Made by a program: the position numbers and the translations under genes
In this document: piece after piece, positions 24,301 through 35,849 of the stretch
Layout of the letters: each line of letters opens with the position of its first letter
Numbering within the stretch: position 1 is the first letter of the stretch
Notes under the pieces: model-generated
Database searches by the model: none
What the model was told of the DNA's origin: nothing
Seen by the model: only the letters and a program-made list of their open reading frames with translations
Origin: Argopecten irradians
Taxonomy: Eukaryota; Mollusca; Bivalvia; Pectinida; Pectinidae
Assembly (NCBI RefSeq): GCF_041381155.1
Contig: NC_091142.1
Location: forward strand, 25,805,963-25,869,962
Direction: 5' to 3'
DNA length: 64,000 nucleotides

Positions 24301-27300
24301 AATGAACAAGTATATTGTATTCCATGATCGCTTTTTGGACCACATAGTTATTATGGTAGCTATTTGGTTTATTCATTTATACTGATTTTGAAATTTATCA
24401 TCATCTTTATACTACCGTATCTGTGATGTCGTTTGAAATGTCTTTGTTTCCCCAAATATTCTGTATGTCATTATTCCTAGAGATGTTGCCTTGGTAGTCT
24501 TTATTATTTCATTTCAGTAACAAAATGGATACCATTTTGAACATATTTTTCTCTTACTTTTAAAACATTTTCTCATTAATATTTAATGCTACACGTCTTG
24601 AATGAAGAAATGCTCATAATTTTCTGAAGATAATTAGCACTTGATTAATTTAACTTGGTTTATATTTATAGTTTTTTTTACACGAATGGTTGGCTAAATT
24701 CCCTCGCACACAAACTTGTAGGTTACCAATGTGCTTAGAAAGTTTATAGTATAGTATTACTGGTTGAATGTGAGGAAAATTAAAAGAAACTTAAACACTT
24801 AATGTTAGTGTTGTTTTTCGGTCTCTAGTATTGCACAATATTGTTATATGTGACTGCATATTTCCAGTAAATTGTCCATCAAACAAAAAATATTATAGAG
24901 TGGAATTATTTTTCCTATTTATAAGCTACTTATATTTGTCTTTCAATATTTTTTATATTTATGTAATATGTTCAGTCTGTCCATCCTTGGTAGTCATACC
25001 CAAGCCCCAAAAAGATCATGGATAAATATCTTCTAAAGAGTCCCTAATTTTTCTTTGTCTATGAGAATGATATATTTTTTAGGAGATTGTATTGTTCTTT
25101 TCCAGCAGATTGAGATTTTGATTTTACTTTGTTGTTATTGTTTGTATACATGTAGCATCTAAACCTCAGAAAGGTTATTCATCATGCCAAAAACTAATTG
25201 TACAGATATTAAATTCTTTTTGTCTACAGGTGGCAAGAGCCTCTAGGTCTCGATCTAGATCATCATCAGCTTCTTCAAGGTCATCAAGCAGAAGTTCAAG
25301 GTCATCATCTGCATCTTCAGTGGATAAAAAAACAGAAAAGGCACCACAGACAAAATCATCTAGTCCAAAGAAGGAAAGTTCACGATCAAGGTCACGGTCC
25401 GAGTCAAGGTCACCCTCTCCAGAGAGGAAGAAATCAAACTCAAGGTCAAGGTCCAGATCAGGGGGAAAGAAATCTAGATCTCGCCGTTCTCCTGGTAGAA
25501 AGGTAAAATGTGTTTTAATTAATGAACAGTTTTTGGGCGTGCTTCCTCATATACTAACTCATTGTATAAGGTTCTGTCTCCTGACTTCAAATAATTACAT
25601 AAACTTTTATGTACAAATTTAATTGCTTATGTAAAAATTAAGATGGAAACAATTACCAATTTCAGATTCTCTGACTTTGTTGTATCACAATCATGTTTAT
25701 GTACTGCTACAGTTGCCTTGATTTAATGTTAGCAAAATTAGGGATGTTCACGGTTCATGTTTTTTCATCTCGGAATTCGGTTCAACTTTTTTTGAATCGG
25801 TTTTTCGGTTTTTTCCGGTATCGGTTCAGGCAAATCTCAATTACACTTTTTTAAGTACTATTTTCTATCAAAAGCAAGTTCTGCTTTAGATTTAAAGATT
25901 GTATATCATTAAACAAATGTCTTTTTTTTTCTTTATCAAGATTTCACTTCTAATTAAAAACATATAATTATTGCGCACTGACAACATAATCACACAGCAA
26001 CTAATCCTATATACATTGAAGTTCTAAAAGGTGCAATGCAGCAAAGAAATTCATTAATTAATCTATATATCATTTTGGTGTCCTTAATTAGACATATAAC
26101 ACACGAGAAATACTCATTTATATGTTCAAATATGGAGTATCATTTATGATCACCTCTACAGCAGTGGAACATCTTTAAAAAACAAAATTGAACATTTTCT
26201 TATCTTTTTAACTCTTTCAGTACTATTGACACATTAATCAGTCACAGAGAGATATATGTCCTCGTATCCTTTATGATACATTATTTCGTCACTAAAACTT
26301 TTTCCTCGTATCCTTCATGACGCATTATTAATATTATGTGTGATGATTGACATGTGAAAATCGTAAGTTTTACCGCAAATCAATATACTTTCGGTATTAT
26401 CCCAGAAAAAGTGTTTTTAAAAAGTATTATGCCATTTGAATTATAATAGCCTTGATTTAATGTTAGCAAATGTTATTTCATGAATAATTTGAATTTAAAT
26501 GCTCTTCAATTTTCTTCCAGTTTAGAAAAATGTTTCATAATTGCTGATAAGATTGTATTAATATAATTATCAATTTGATATTTTTTAAAAGAAATTAATC
26601 ATATTCAAATTCAGTTCATACAATTTCTGAATTTAAATATTTTGAATATTTTAGGATAGAAGTTCATCTAGAAGCAGAAGGCACAGGCATGGTCGTTCAA
26701 AGTCACGTGATCGCCACCGACGGCATCGTAGACATGGTTCTAAAGATAGAAGAAGTCGTAGTAGGGACAGGAATCGTCGCAGGAAGAGGAGGAGGAGCCA
26801 TAGTAGAGAAAGAAAGAAGAGAAGTGGTCATCATCGTAGACGAAGTCATAGTCGATCACGAGGCAGGAGGAGGAGAAGCAAAGGACGTAAATCTCACAGT
26901 AGGAGCCGTAGCCGAGACCGACACCATCGCAGCAGAAGTAGAGATAGGCACCACAGAAGCAGGAGTGGTAGTAGGGATAGGCACAGGAGAAGTCGAAGCC
27001 GAGACAGGACGGGACGGTCTGTGGAGCTAGCTTCTACCATCAGCAACAGTAGTAGTGGATATGGTCACAAGGAAAAACCAATGACCTTCAAAGAGCAGAT
27101 GAGACAACAACTTCTTAAAGCAAGCAAGATACTGAAAAATGGAGATCAGAAAGAAGGAGCGGGTTAGTATCTGTAGTCATATCTATCCAAACATGTAATG
27201 GAATAGAGAGGGTCCTTATACTTGTTATCATATTTTGGTTGTCGGTCACTTATTGGGTTAATAAACTATTGGTATGAAATAGTTACAGTGTAGTCTGTTT

Positions 27301-28821
27301 TATAGACACAGGGATGTCAGTCTTATAGGGTTTTAGTTTTAATGCTTTTGATATTGATTGAATTATATTAACTTTGTTTTTGGCTGTTTTCAGTAGAAAT
27401 TTCCATGGAAAAACCTGCCAACATGGCGATGAGTCAGTCCAATATTCTGAAGGCAATGGCAGCATCGGTGAACTCAGCTACAGCGTCTGGTGTAACTCCA
27501 CAGATGGCTCTTCTACAGACCATGGCTGCTATGCACCAGAAGGTATTATCAGTTACTCTACGACCTATTTGTGGATCTCTATAGATCTTGATATGGTAAC
27601 TAACATGGATTATTTACTTTCAGACCTACTAATAAAAGCTAAGCAATTAAGTAGAAAGTAAGAATAAGAGCACCACATCAGTTTTAGTATGATTGGCATT
27701 TGTACATAATCATAAAACTGTTTACTATCTTTGAACATCTTAATTTTGTTTGTGACAATGGCTTTCAAATAAATTTGATCATTTTAGTGAGGAAATATGA
27801 TGTAAGCTTGGTTGGGGCAATGATGTGGATGGTGTTGTACTTAAAATACTTTTAGGGAGAGAGATGAATTTTCCCTAAATCATTGTCTGACTTTGCGTAT
27901 CTCTTTACAGGCACAAGAACTGACTGGTGTTACTGTTCCCAAGTATTATAATCCAGCCGCAGTGAACCCACTCAAGTATGCAGAACAAGTGCAAAAAAGG
28001 AAACTTCTCTGGTCCAAAAACAAAGACTCCAAAGATTCTAAAGATGTAAGTATACTGGAAAACCTTTTGGCTGTGGTATACATCATTTAGTATTACCATC
28101 TAAGATAAAATGCAAAGTGTAATGGTTGATGCAGATGTACAGTATATATTTTGAAGCTCTTCACCTGACTTGATAGGCTAACACTTCTATTCTGCATAAA
28201 TCGAATTTGGCAAAAATCAATATTAACTTGGTTTTAGTCTTTGATTTAGAAGAGCTTAAATGTGTGTTCAGGGCTGAATGAATTAAATACCAGCATATAA
28301 AGTAGAATAAATGACAAGAAAGATAATCTGTAATCCTGTATGGGTTATTAATGAAAGAAATTGCCAATGCATAAGTGTACAAATCTTGTGAATTATTATC
28401 AAAGGGGACATAAAATTTGAACAACTGTACAGTGTCAGAAACCTGAAGTTAGATGTTATGTGTCAAATATAGTTTAACATTAATTTTGTTCTTCTAGGAG
28501 TCAGCAACAACAGAATCTACGCCTACAGCTGATGCATCAGGAGCAGCTGCACACAAAGGCAACGAATGGCAGAAAACTTCCTTCGCTGCTGATCAGGATG
28601 GCAAGATGGCTGCGAAATTCCGAAAATTAATGGGAATGAAGGAAGGAGATAGTGACGAAGGCACATCAGCCGAGTTATCGGAGGAACAACAGAGAAAGCA
28701 ACAAGAACTATTTTCAAGATTAGACAAAGAGTATGAATTTGCTCGTATGACAACACATACGCATCGGGGTGTTGGACTTGGTTTTGCCTCACAAATAAAT
28801 CCAAATACCGGTGGCCCATAG
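21357..28821 (+). CDS. RSRC2: Arginine/serine-rich coiled-coil protein 2 (RSRC2), 8 exons
   Basis: Coding exons are 21357-21431, 22490-22721, 23003-23046 (or to 23064), 25230-25502, 26655-27162, 27394-27542, 27911-28045 and 28498-28821 (stop TAG). All GT-AG junctions are in phase, giving about 579 residues against roughly 430 in vertebrates. The start ATGG opens MEFLASYGED. Residues 118-377 are SR/RH-rich and basic. A conserved block (MALLQTMAAMHQ, TVPKYYNPAAVNPLKYAE) follows, then the C-terminal SMAP-type segment (KFRKLMGM, THTHRGVGLGF). This C-terminal half matches RSRC2 closely. The N-terminal 117 residues are not ones I recognise from vertebrate RSRC2, so exons 1-3 are joined on phase and context. 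By family it is a nuclear SR-like protein linked to RNA processing. Confidence 0.9.
21914..22059. repeat. 72-74 bp tandem duplication in RSRC2 intron 1
   Basis: Two nearly identical adjacent copies begin TAGATTTTAATAAGTTTATT and end GCTTTTACTTTCACATTT. They differ by a few bases and a two-base indel. A recent local duplication with no evident function. Confidence 0.85.
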
Positions 28822-29900
28822 TGTGAAAATGTTAGTGGTTATAATAACTGATTCATGTGTGTAAGAGGTAGTGGTGAATGTCATGTCTTTGTGTGCTTGG
28901 GATTATCCTGCATGTATATGGGAGTTATTTATGTGAGCAAGGTAGAAAGATAGAGGGGGAGAATGCGCAGGAATTTTATTTCAATTACCCACTAAACCAT
29001 AACAAGCATTTAGATAATGCTGACATGTGCTTGTATCCTGACTGATTATATCAATATCACTACATTTGGTTATCATTGTGATGAATGACATAGCACTTGG
29101 AATCTGGAGAGGGTTTTAATGGGCTTGACCTGTTCAAATTATCATGACATAAAACATTAAAATATTTGATGCAAACATTCAGCTTGTCAAAAAAATATCA
29201 CTACACTTCATACAGTCCATTTGTTCAGAAGTTTAAAACTAAAATGTTTAATTCCGTAGGTACATGTGTGTACTGATGATATTTCTGTTTTAGTGCTTGC
29301 CTTCCTAGTATATTCTTGTAACATTTTATTTGATGTAGCTGTCTTTACAGTTGAAGGTTGTATTTTCAATTAAGCATTACAATTAATTAGATTTGAATTG
29401 GTTATATAAAAACGATGGGTTTGGATGTTGTGAATGAGTACAGTTGATGTACATATTTTCACTTGATCTGTTTTCTCCTCATCTCATTTATATGAAGTAT
29501 ACTAATTTCTAACTAATCATATTGTTTGATTACATATTGTTAATTATTTTCTTAATTCTAACCAGAAGCGATCTTGTTTTGATATATTGATGTTTGAATG
29601 CACATTGGTGATATTCTCTTGAAACTCCCAGGAAGGTGTAATCAAAATCACCAGTTAGCTCTGGAGTCCGGAAAATTATCATGTGGTAATAGCTTTCCTT
29701 TGTCTTTCAAATGAATCTGTTTTGACAATTTATTTTCAAAATGTCATAGCTTTAATGGTGATGATGTAGATTTTTTCATGGAAAACTTTTGAATCTACTT
29801 GATTATTGATTGATATGTTCGAGTCGGATACTCGCTAAACATATGCTCTGTACAGGGCGTTTTGAATTATGCAATCAGTAATAAAATATCGCAGGTGAAA
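28822..29900 (+). other. Probable RSRC2 3' UTR and flank
   Basis: AT-rich sequence after the RSRC2 stop with no further gene. A canonical AATAAA at 29880-29885 is the first convincing polyadenylation signal I see, which would give a 3' UTR near 1.1 kb. Earlier cleavage at a variant signal is possible. Confidence 0.4.
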
Positions 29901-29926
29901 GTAAATGATTTCATTATCATTTGAAG

Positions 29927-30067
29927 TAAGTAATAAATCCTATAGAATGTGGAAACTCATGAATGGGTACATTTCCAGCGCATCACTAGTATATTTTGTA
30001 TCCAACGTAGGAAATCGAATCCTGTTCAACATCAGGGGGAACTTCCAAATATGCAGACAGGCAATTG
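29927..30067. repeat. Dispersed repeat, copy 1
   Basis: About 140 bp from AATAAATCCTATAGAATGTG to CAGACAGGCAA is about 90% identical to 32407-32543. The shared core is ACATTTCCAGCGCATCACTA. Both copies are in the same orientation, 2.5 kb apart. A reading frame at 29905-30186 covers this repeat and is not taken as a gene. Confidence 0.85.
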
Positions 30068-30589
30068 TTTTAATTGCCATTCAGATTCTGGTTAGGACCA
30101 AGGTCATAAACTGTAAATCAACTTCCTGTTACATATTTGCTTTTACCAATTTTGTCTTACAAACTTTATCACTTTTGTTATATTAATAGCAAATTTCTAT
30201 CAATTTTTAAATTCGTGAAAGTAAATCTCTGTAAACTTGTTTTGAAATTGGAAATTGCGAATTATTGTGTCCCTGAAAGTTAGTTTACAGTTCGTGTACA
30301 TTTCGAGTCAATAGATACAATCATCTTGATTTAAATAGTATGTAAGCTGCCCTAGGAAAATCCTGTCTCGCGTACTGATTTTTACAGATGAATATAGTTG
30401 TCAAAGACATTACAAAAATGATTATGTAACAAGAAAAGGTAATATATGATAGGTTAATGATATTCATCAAGATAACGTAACAAATCTTTCGGAGTTCAGC
30501 TCAATGATTTTGTTAGGAGAGACAGTTCAGAAAGATTTTTAACACTATACCGAGTTTCTTTGGACTAAGCATATTAAGAAGCGAGAGAT

Positions 30590-30840
30590 CCACGGATCCG
30601 ATGTTTGTCCATTTATCTAGTGAAACTGAGCTCATCTCAGGAGAACAAAGCCCTAACCAATCGAAGGCCTACAGGGACTTCCTATGAAGGTCACAGAGAG
30701 CAACGCCCAACATGGAAAGTCATAACAGTGTACCATTATTCAGTTCTTTGGATATACATCAAGGACCAAACTACCTGTCCAACTTCAGAGACACCTGTAC
30801 CCTATACTAAACCGCAGAAGATCAATGTTTGGGTCCGTAG
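30590..30840. mobile_element. Diverged MITE copy, CATCCTCGATA family
   Basis: The order of short matches follows the element at 46303-46615: AACTGAGCTCATCTCAGG, CCAATCGAAGGCCTACAGG, GAGAGCAACGCCCAACAT, CAGTGTACCATTAT and TTGGATATACATCAAGGAC. The ends are eroded. The 139-codon frame at 30605-31024 overlaps this MITE and is rejected as a gene. Confidence 0.55.
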
Positions 30841-32400
30841 AATGCTGACCTGTTTGGTTACTATATTTGAGCAGATTGAAATCTTTTGTCATCCTTCAAT
30901 GTCACTTCAGCTAACCCTTAGATCGATAGCAAAATACACATGTACATCATACCATACAGTAGATCAAAACAACACTTTTCAACATTTATCAAGCCAGTTT
31001 TCCTCGGTTCAAATGACTTTTTAACAAAGAGGCCTAAAATACAGACTTTGTTCAAATGAAAGCCAAGTATGTAAACATCTTAAATCGACTTTTCAATATA
31101 GAATCAATCTAATGACCAGATCTTCTTGTGTTTAAATGATGTTGTCCATACCACACAAAGGTTCAAAGAAAGACAACCCAATTTGTTCATATTCAAGTTT
31201 TTCAAAAATGCTAGAATATATTTCGTTGACTTGAGCCAAGGAACCGAGAGGCACTGGGTTCCGATGTGTGGCGAGTTGCATGCTAGAATGAAGGGGTAGT
31301 ATCTATGTGCGAATGAATGTTAAGCCTTTTTAACAATGACCAAGATAAACTGATAGATAATGGCGGCGCCCAGTGTGTCAGTAGAGCACTATGCAGTAAG
31401 AGAGCTGTTGTGACAGTTATCTATCTACAATCACTGTTGACTTGTCGCTGATATATAGCATGATGGTAGCCAATCTAGGTTGTTCGTAATCAGACACCCA
31501 TTGCTGGTCAAGGTACCAATCGATACTACCTCTGATCATGTAAATGTTACATAAACGAATAAAAATGCAGTAAGATAATAACAAGAAAACAAAACACAAA
31601 ACAGCGTTGAATATTTTCTTTGCGTAACAACACAAATGTCTTCAGCTGAAACTGGAACCAAACTTTTGAGGACATCCAGATTGCCAGTTACCTTGATGTA
31701 CACTTTGTGGAAACAGATTTTTTTTTATTACCTATTCAACAGTTTATTCGGTATTGCACAAAATAATAGTGCATTGAAGAACGAGTTTAAGAATAAAATC
31801 TGTCAAAGCCGTGCTCATTAACCACCGACAATGCAATTTTACAGTTCAATGTATCACAACCTACTTCGTTGTACATCGTTGATTTGATTTACGCTGGTTT
31901 ACTAAGTAGTCGCCAGCACAGAGTATTATATAGTCAAGAGAAGGAGTTTGATACCTGTGTATTATCACTTCTTGAGGTCAGTTAAAACTTTTGATGTACA
32001 CGTCTAATGCTAAACCTACGTGAGGTCTCCTGCTCTAGCCGTCAGCTTATTTAAAATTGGATGAAGTCAGTCGGTAAAAACATGTACAATGGGGGTTGTA
32101 CCATTTTTGCTGCTTTGAAGTTTGAACCCTTTTGATCCCAAAACGTTTTGACCAATTTCTCCCTCAGGTGACTGGGTGCCATGCAATTCTTTATTTTGAT
32201 TGACCTTTTTGACAATAGAAGATTTCTACAAAATGTCATCGAATTTGCTGTAATGGGTTCGGAGAAATATAATATAATATGAGTAGTATAAATGCTTGCA
32301 TGATATGGCTATACCGAGTATGTGATTTGAGCGCAAAATGCTTAAATGCTATACATTTATGTAGCGTGTTACATTTAAGCCCGTATGATTTAATTATAAT
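30841..32400. other. Intergenic, no gene seen
   Basis: AT-rich sequence between a MITE copy and a dispersed repeat. Several frames of 60-75 codons exist on both strands but none shows a domain, splice partners or biased composition. Confidence 0.5.
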
Positions 32401-32406
32401 TCAAAG

Positions 32407-32543
32407 TAAGCAATAAATCCTATAGATTGTGGAAACTCATGAATGGGTACATTTCCAGCGCATCACTAGTATATTTTGTATCCAACATTCGTAATCTAAT
32501 CCTGTTCAACATCAGAGGAAACTACCAAATATACAGACAGGCA
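32407..32543. repeat. Dispersed repeat, copy 2
   Basis: Direct copy of 29927-30067, differing by scattered substitutions such as GTAGGAAATCG versus ATTCGTAATCT. It ends at the same CAGACAGGCAA. Confidence 0.85.
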
Positions 32544-33095
32544 ACAGATACGCCGTGAATCCATGTCTTACAATAACGTAGACTGAATCCCACAGAATGC
32601 ATCATAATTGAAAAGGTCTTTATTATGTTGAAACAAGTCCATCATTTCTAATTTATCAAGACTTTCTTACAGGTACTTGAAATTGTATACATGAACCATA
32701 CTTTACGTCAAAGAAATATTTATAACATGGCTGTGATGTCATCTATAGTTATAGACATATTTGAAAAGTCAAGAAAATGGGACAGTTCTCGGCACTGACG
32801 GTCCCCAAAATAAAGAGGCCGTATAACAATGATTTATTCTAGTAAATAAAACGTGCTGAGTTGAGCAAACTATAGAGTAATCACAAATCCTTACAAACAT
32901 GGTGGACGGATATATATAACAATATCAGAATATTCTAACACAAATACATCTTCTTCATCGAGTAAATTGTGAGATAAGAATAATGTATATAATTTGATTA
33001 TAGGGGAATGTTTCGAACTACCGTTTGTCGTATAAAAAGTGAAAGTATACATGTAAGTAGTGAATCAATGGTACCAACAGAATCACTATCACATG

Positions 33096-33180
33096 CCAGA
33101 AAAGCTATATGATTTACATTTATAGTTTTTATACACATATATATAATTCATCATAATGATATATTTATGAGCTCAACACA
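33096..33180. repeat. Direct repeat flanking the DIRS-like remnant, left
   Basis: GCCAGAAAAGCT, then ACATTTATAGTTTTTATACA, ATATATAATTCATCATAATG and GAGCTCAAC. It is nearly identical to 35769-35848 (a short deletion apart) and in the same orientation. The pair brackets the DIRS-like remnant. Confidence 0.8.
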
Positions 33181-34199
33181 GTTATATTATTTTTTTGTCA
33201 TGTTTTAAATTCAAGTTGTCCTTGATACATTGGCATTTGTTAGCACTCAATTCTGTAAGATTAGTGGGCTTTAATAGCGTTCTCGCAGAAGATTCTTTCT
33301 CATCGTAATCATGGAATGCAACACGTTGCATGGACTTTCAAAGTAGAAAAGTTCACAGAAAATGATTTCTAGAAGTCATTTTATAAGAAGAAAGAAAACA
33401 AGAACATTTTAAAGTAATACGCCAAAATCCAACATGAAATTGCAGGATGCGCCATACATCTTTTACAGAATGGTATGACATGTTAAGCACAGGCAGAAAT
33501 TGAATAAAAATGTACGAAACAAATGCTTTCGAGTATTCCGGGACGAGAAGCGAATTACTAGGGCAAGGGCTAGGGCGGCAACGAAGATCGATTAATTGTG
33601 TCAGAGCCAAGCGGGTGCAGCGGAACACGAGTACATGCGACCACGTGCGAGAAAGCCCGGTTAGACAGCTATGCATAGAAAGGCACTGAAAGTGTGATTG
33701 CTACGTCCAGTTTCCTGCTATCATGGGTAATTTTACTACCGTATGGGGTCGACAGTGAAAGGTCAGATCAAAAGGTCAGGTCAACCCGTATGAATGTTTG
33801 CGTAATGCTCGGTTATAGGTAACAGTGAAACATTGCTTTTGAAAGGTTGTATAAGAAAGTAATACTATTATTTTAAGAGAAAGTTGCGTTTGGGTATGTT
33901 TAAAAACAGGTATCAGGTACGTATTCAACAGTATGCAATTAATGCTTATCACCATATCGAGATTTTTCCAGATTTCTAGGATAACGGCCTGGTTAGATTT
34001 ATTGCCATTTGCCTTTCCACAGCGATTATCTCGATTAAAGCAACGGAAGCTGAGGCTACCATTGATTTTTTGTTGAAACCTCGCGTGATCGATGCTGGTG
34101 ACAGCGAGCAGTTGCGGACAGAGCACAATTATGTCAATTATATCGCTATGAAGGTAGCTATGTGATCCTGTCCGTCATAATTGACGAGGCATAAATTTA

Positions 34200-35780
34200 T
34201 CAGTGTGATGATGAAGGCAAGTTGGGATCCAACGTTTTTGATATTAAGGAAGCTATTAGAGACGAACTAACGATTTTGGTTTTACAAATGTTGAAATTGA
34301 AACGGTGCTCAGATAGAACAGGTCTTACAGCATGATTCTTGTCTTGTATAGCGAAGCCACTCAGCTACAGGTTTACGGTGGTACATATTGCAGAATGTAG
34401 CTTCTATATTGTGATAAATGTCGCAAGGACCGATACTGAATGAGAAGGCTGTAATGATCAGAGAGGATTGCCTAGCAGGTCTTAGATTGATGCCAGCCTG
34501 GTTCCAAGGGCGGATAATCAATTCGGAATAGATTTACAGTAAGACGGCGTGACAGTATACTGGTTATACGGAACATGTGGTGAGCTCAAATGAGAAATTG
34601 GGGAGAGTTAACATAGACAGGTTCGCTAATGATAATAATGCAAAATGTGAGGTTTTCAAACTCGAGGTGTGGAGTCCTGGGACAGCGGCACATAGACAGT
34701 CTGGGCTGTGCCAGAACAATTTGCTAGTACCGCCCCCTGCTTTGATACCGGAAGGTTGTTGATAAAATGATGGACTGAGAAAAGCATGGTACTGCAGGTA
34801 GTCCCATACTGACTTTCTGCTCCATTTTGGATAGCTCCCAAGGGGAACAAATACGGCTTTTTTCGTGAAAGAGCATAAAATATTACCTTCGGTCCGCGTG
34901 TTATATGCCGAAAGATAGACTGGGGTTTTTGGTAGACGGGGTCCGGAGATGATGAGACTTTAAGGCTGAGGTTTACTTGATCCAAGGTTTGCTTTTTGAT
35001 TTCAGGATGTCTGGCAACTCACAAACCTTAGATGAAGGCAATCAGCGTACAGGCAACATACCACCCCGGCCACACGATTATGGCCAAAAAAAGGCGGGAA
35101 TTCATTTTAAAAGCGAGGAGCGACAAGACTGTTGAAAGAGTATTATAACGCGTTTGGGAGACTTTCGCAAAACATACAACGTTTGTCCCATCTTTACAAG
35201 TTACCTACTTGACTCAACTGGTAGCAATGTGTTACAGCCGCAATTTACGGAATTAAAATTGGGCGCATTTGCGAAGATCCCACAGTGAACAGTTTTTAAA
35301 AATTTGATGGAGGGCCGCTAAAATGAGGTGCGAGCGAGGCGCCCCAGGAGGAAAGAAGAGACTGTGTGTCAGCGGAATGTTGATAATTTTTGTGCGATAT
35401 TATAAGTACTCTTTCAGACTTGGCTATGATTGTTTTATGTTTTTCGGGATTTTTAAGGAACAATGAGTTGAATGAGTTGCGATGCGAGGATGTGTCATTT
35501 CATGAATCTTGTTTGAATTACATTAGAAAGAGGTAAAAAACGGAATCAATATAGATTCGAGGTGGTGATTGCGAAAGGTACTGTGGCCTGTCCATAATTG
35601 AATGATAAAAAGTTTACGGGTCAGTTCTGGGAGCAACGGTGAGTACAAAAGATTAATTTTTTCAAACCATGTTATCGTAGTAAAAGTAGTGAATCAGGAA
35701 TGGTAAAGAGGATACCCAGACAGATTTCTCAAGGGCTGGCGGTGCTCGAAGCTGCTAATGGCACGAAAGGATGCCAGAAA
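34200..35780 (+). pseudogene. Decayed DIRS-type retroelement (RNase H region, tyrosine recombinase)
   Basis: Two domains lie in the usual order, with many stops and frameshifts. At 34340-34985 a DIRS RNase H region is traceable (YGGTYCRM), followed by the segment IDRFANDNNAKC, EVWSPGT, NNLLVPPPALIPE, a motif set typical of the end of DIRS-type pol. From about 35130 to 35620 a tyrosine recombinase can be followed across frames. Its SAM-like N-terminal part reads FVPSLQVTYLTQLV, and the Arg-I box is GFLRNNELNELRCEDVSFH (near 35445-35510); this R corresponds to the first catalytic arginine of the family. The later catalytic boxes were not found. The RT itself is not recognisable upstream. DIRS/Ngaro-type membership is inferred from the domain order. 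Confidence 0.7.
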
Positions 35781-35848
35781 AGCTTTACATTTATAGTTTT
35801 ATACACATATATATAATTCATCATAATGATATATTTATGAGCTCAACT
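35769..35848. repeat. Direct repeat flanking the DIRS-like remnant, right
   Basis: Second copy of the 33096-33180 repeat, starting GCCAGAAAAGCTTTACATTT and ending GAGCTCAAC. DIRS/Ngaro-type elements carry direct or split repeats, so this pair may be the element's ends; that is inference. Confidence 0.75.
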
Positions 35849-35849
35849 C

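Noticed and set aside
26689..27030. 113-codon Val/Glu/Gly-rich frame on the + strand
   Set aside because: It is an out-of-frame shadow of RSRC2 exon 5; the in-phase frame is the Arg/Ser-rich one flanked by matching splice sites.
29905..30186. 93-codon frame on the + strand
   Set aside because: It overlaps a dispersed repeat also present at 32407-32543, where the frame is not kept.
30605..31024. 139-codon frame on the + strand
   Set aside because: Its first half is a diverged MITE copy shared with 5950 and 46303, and no conserved domain is visible.
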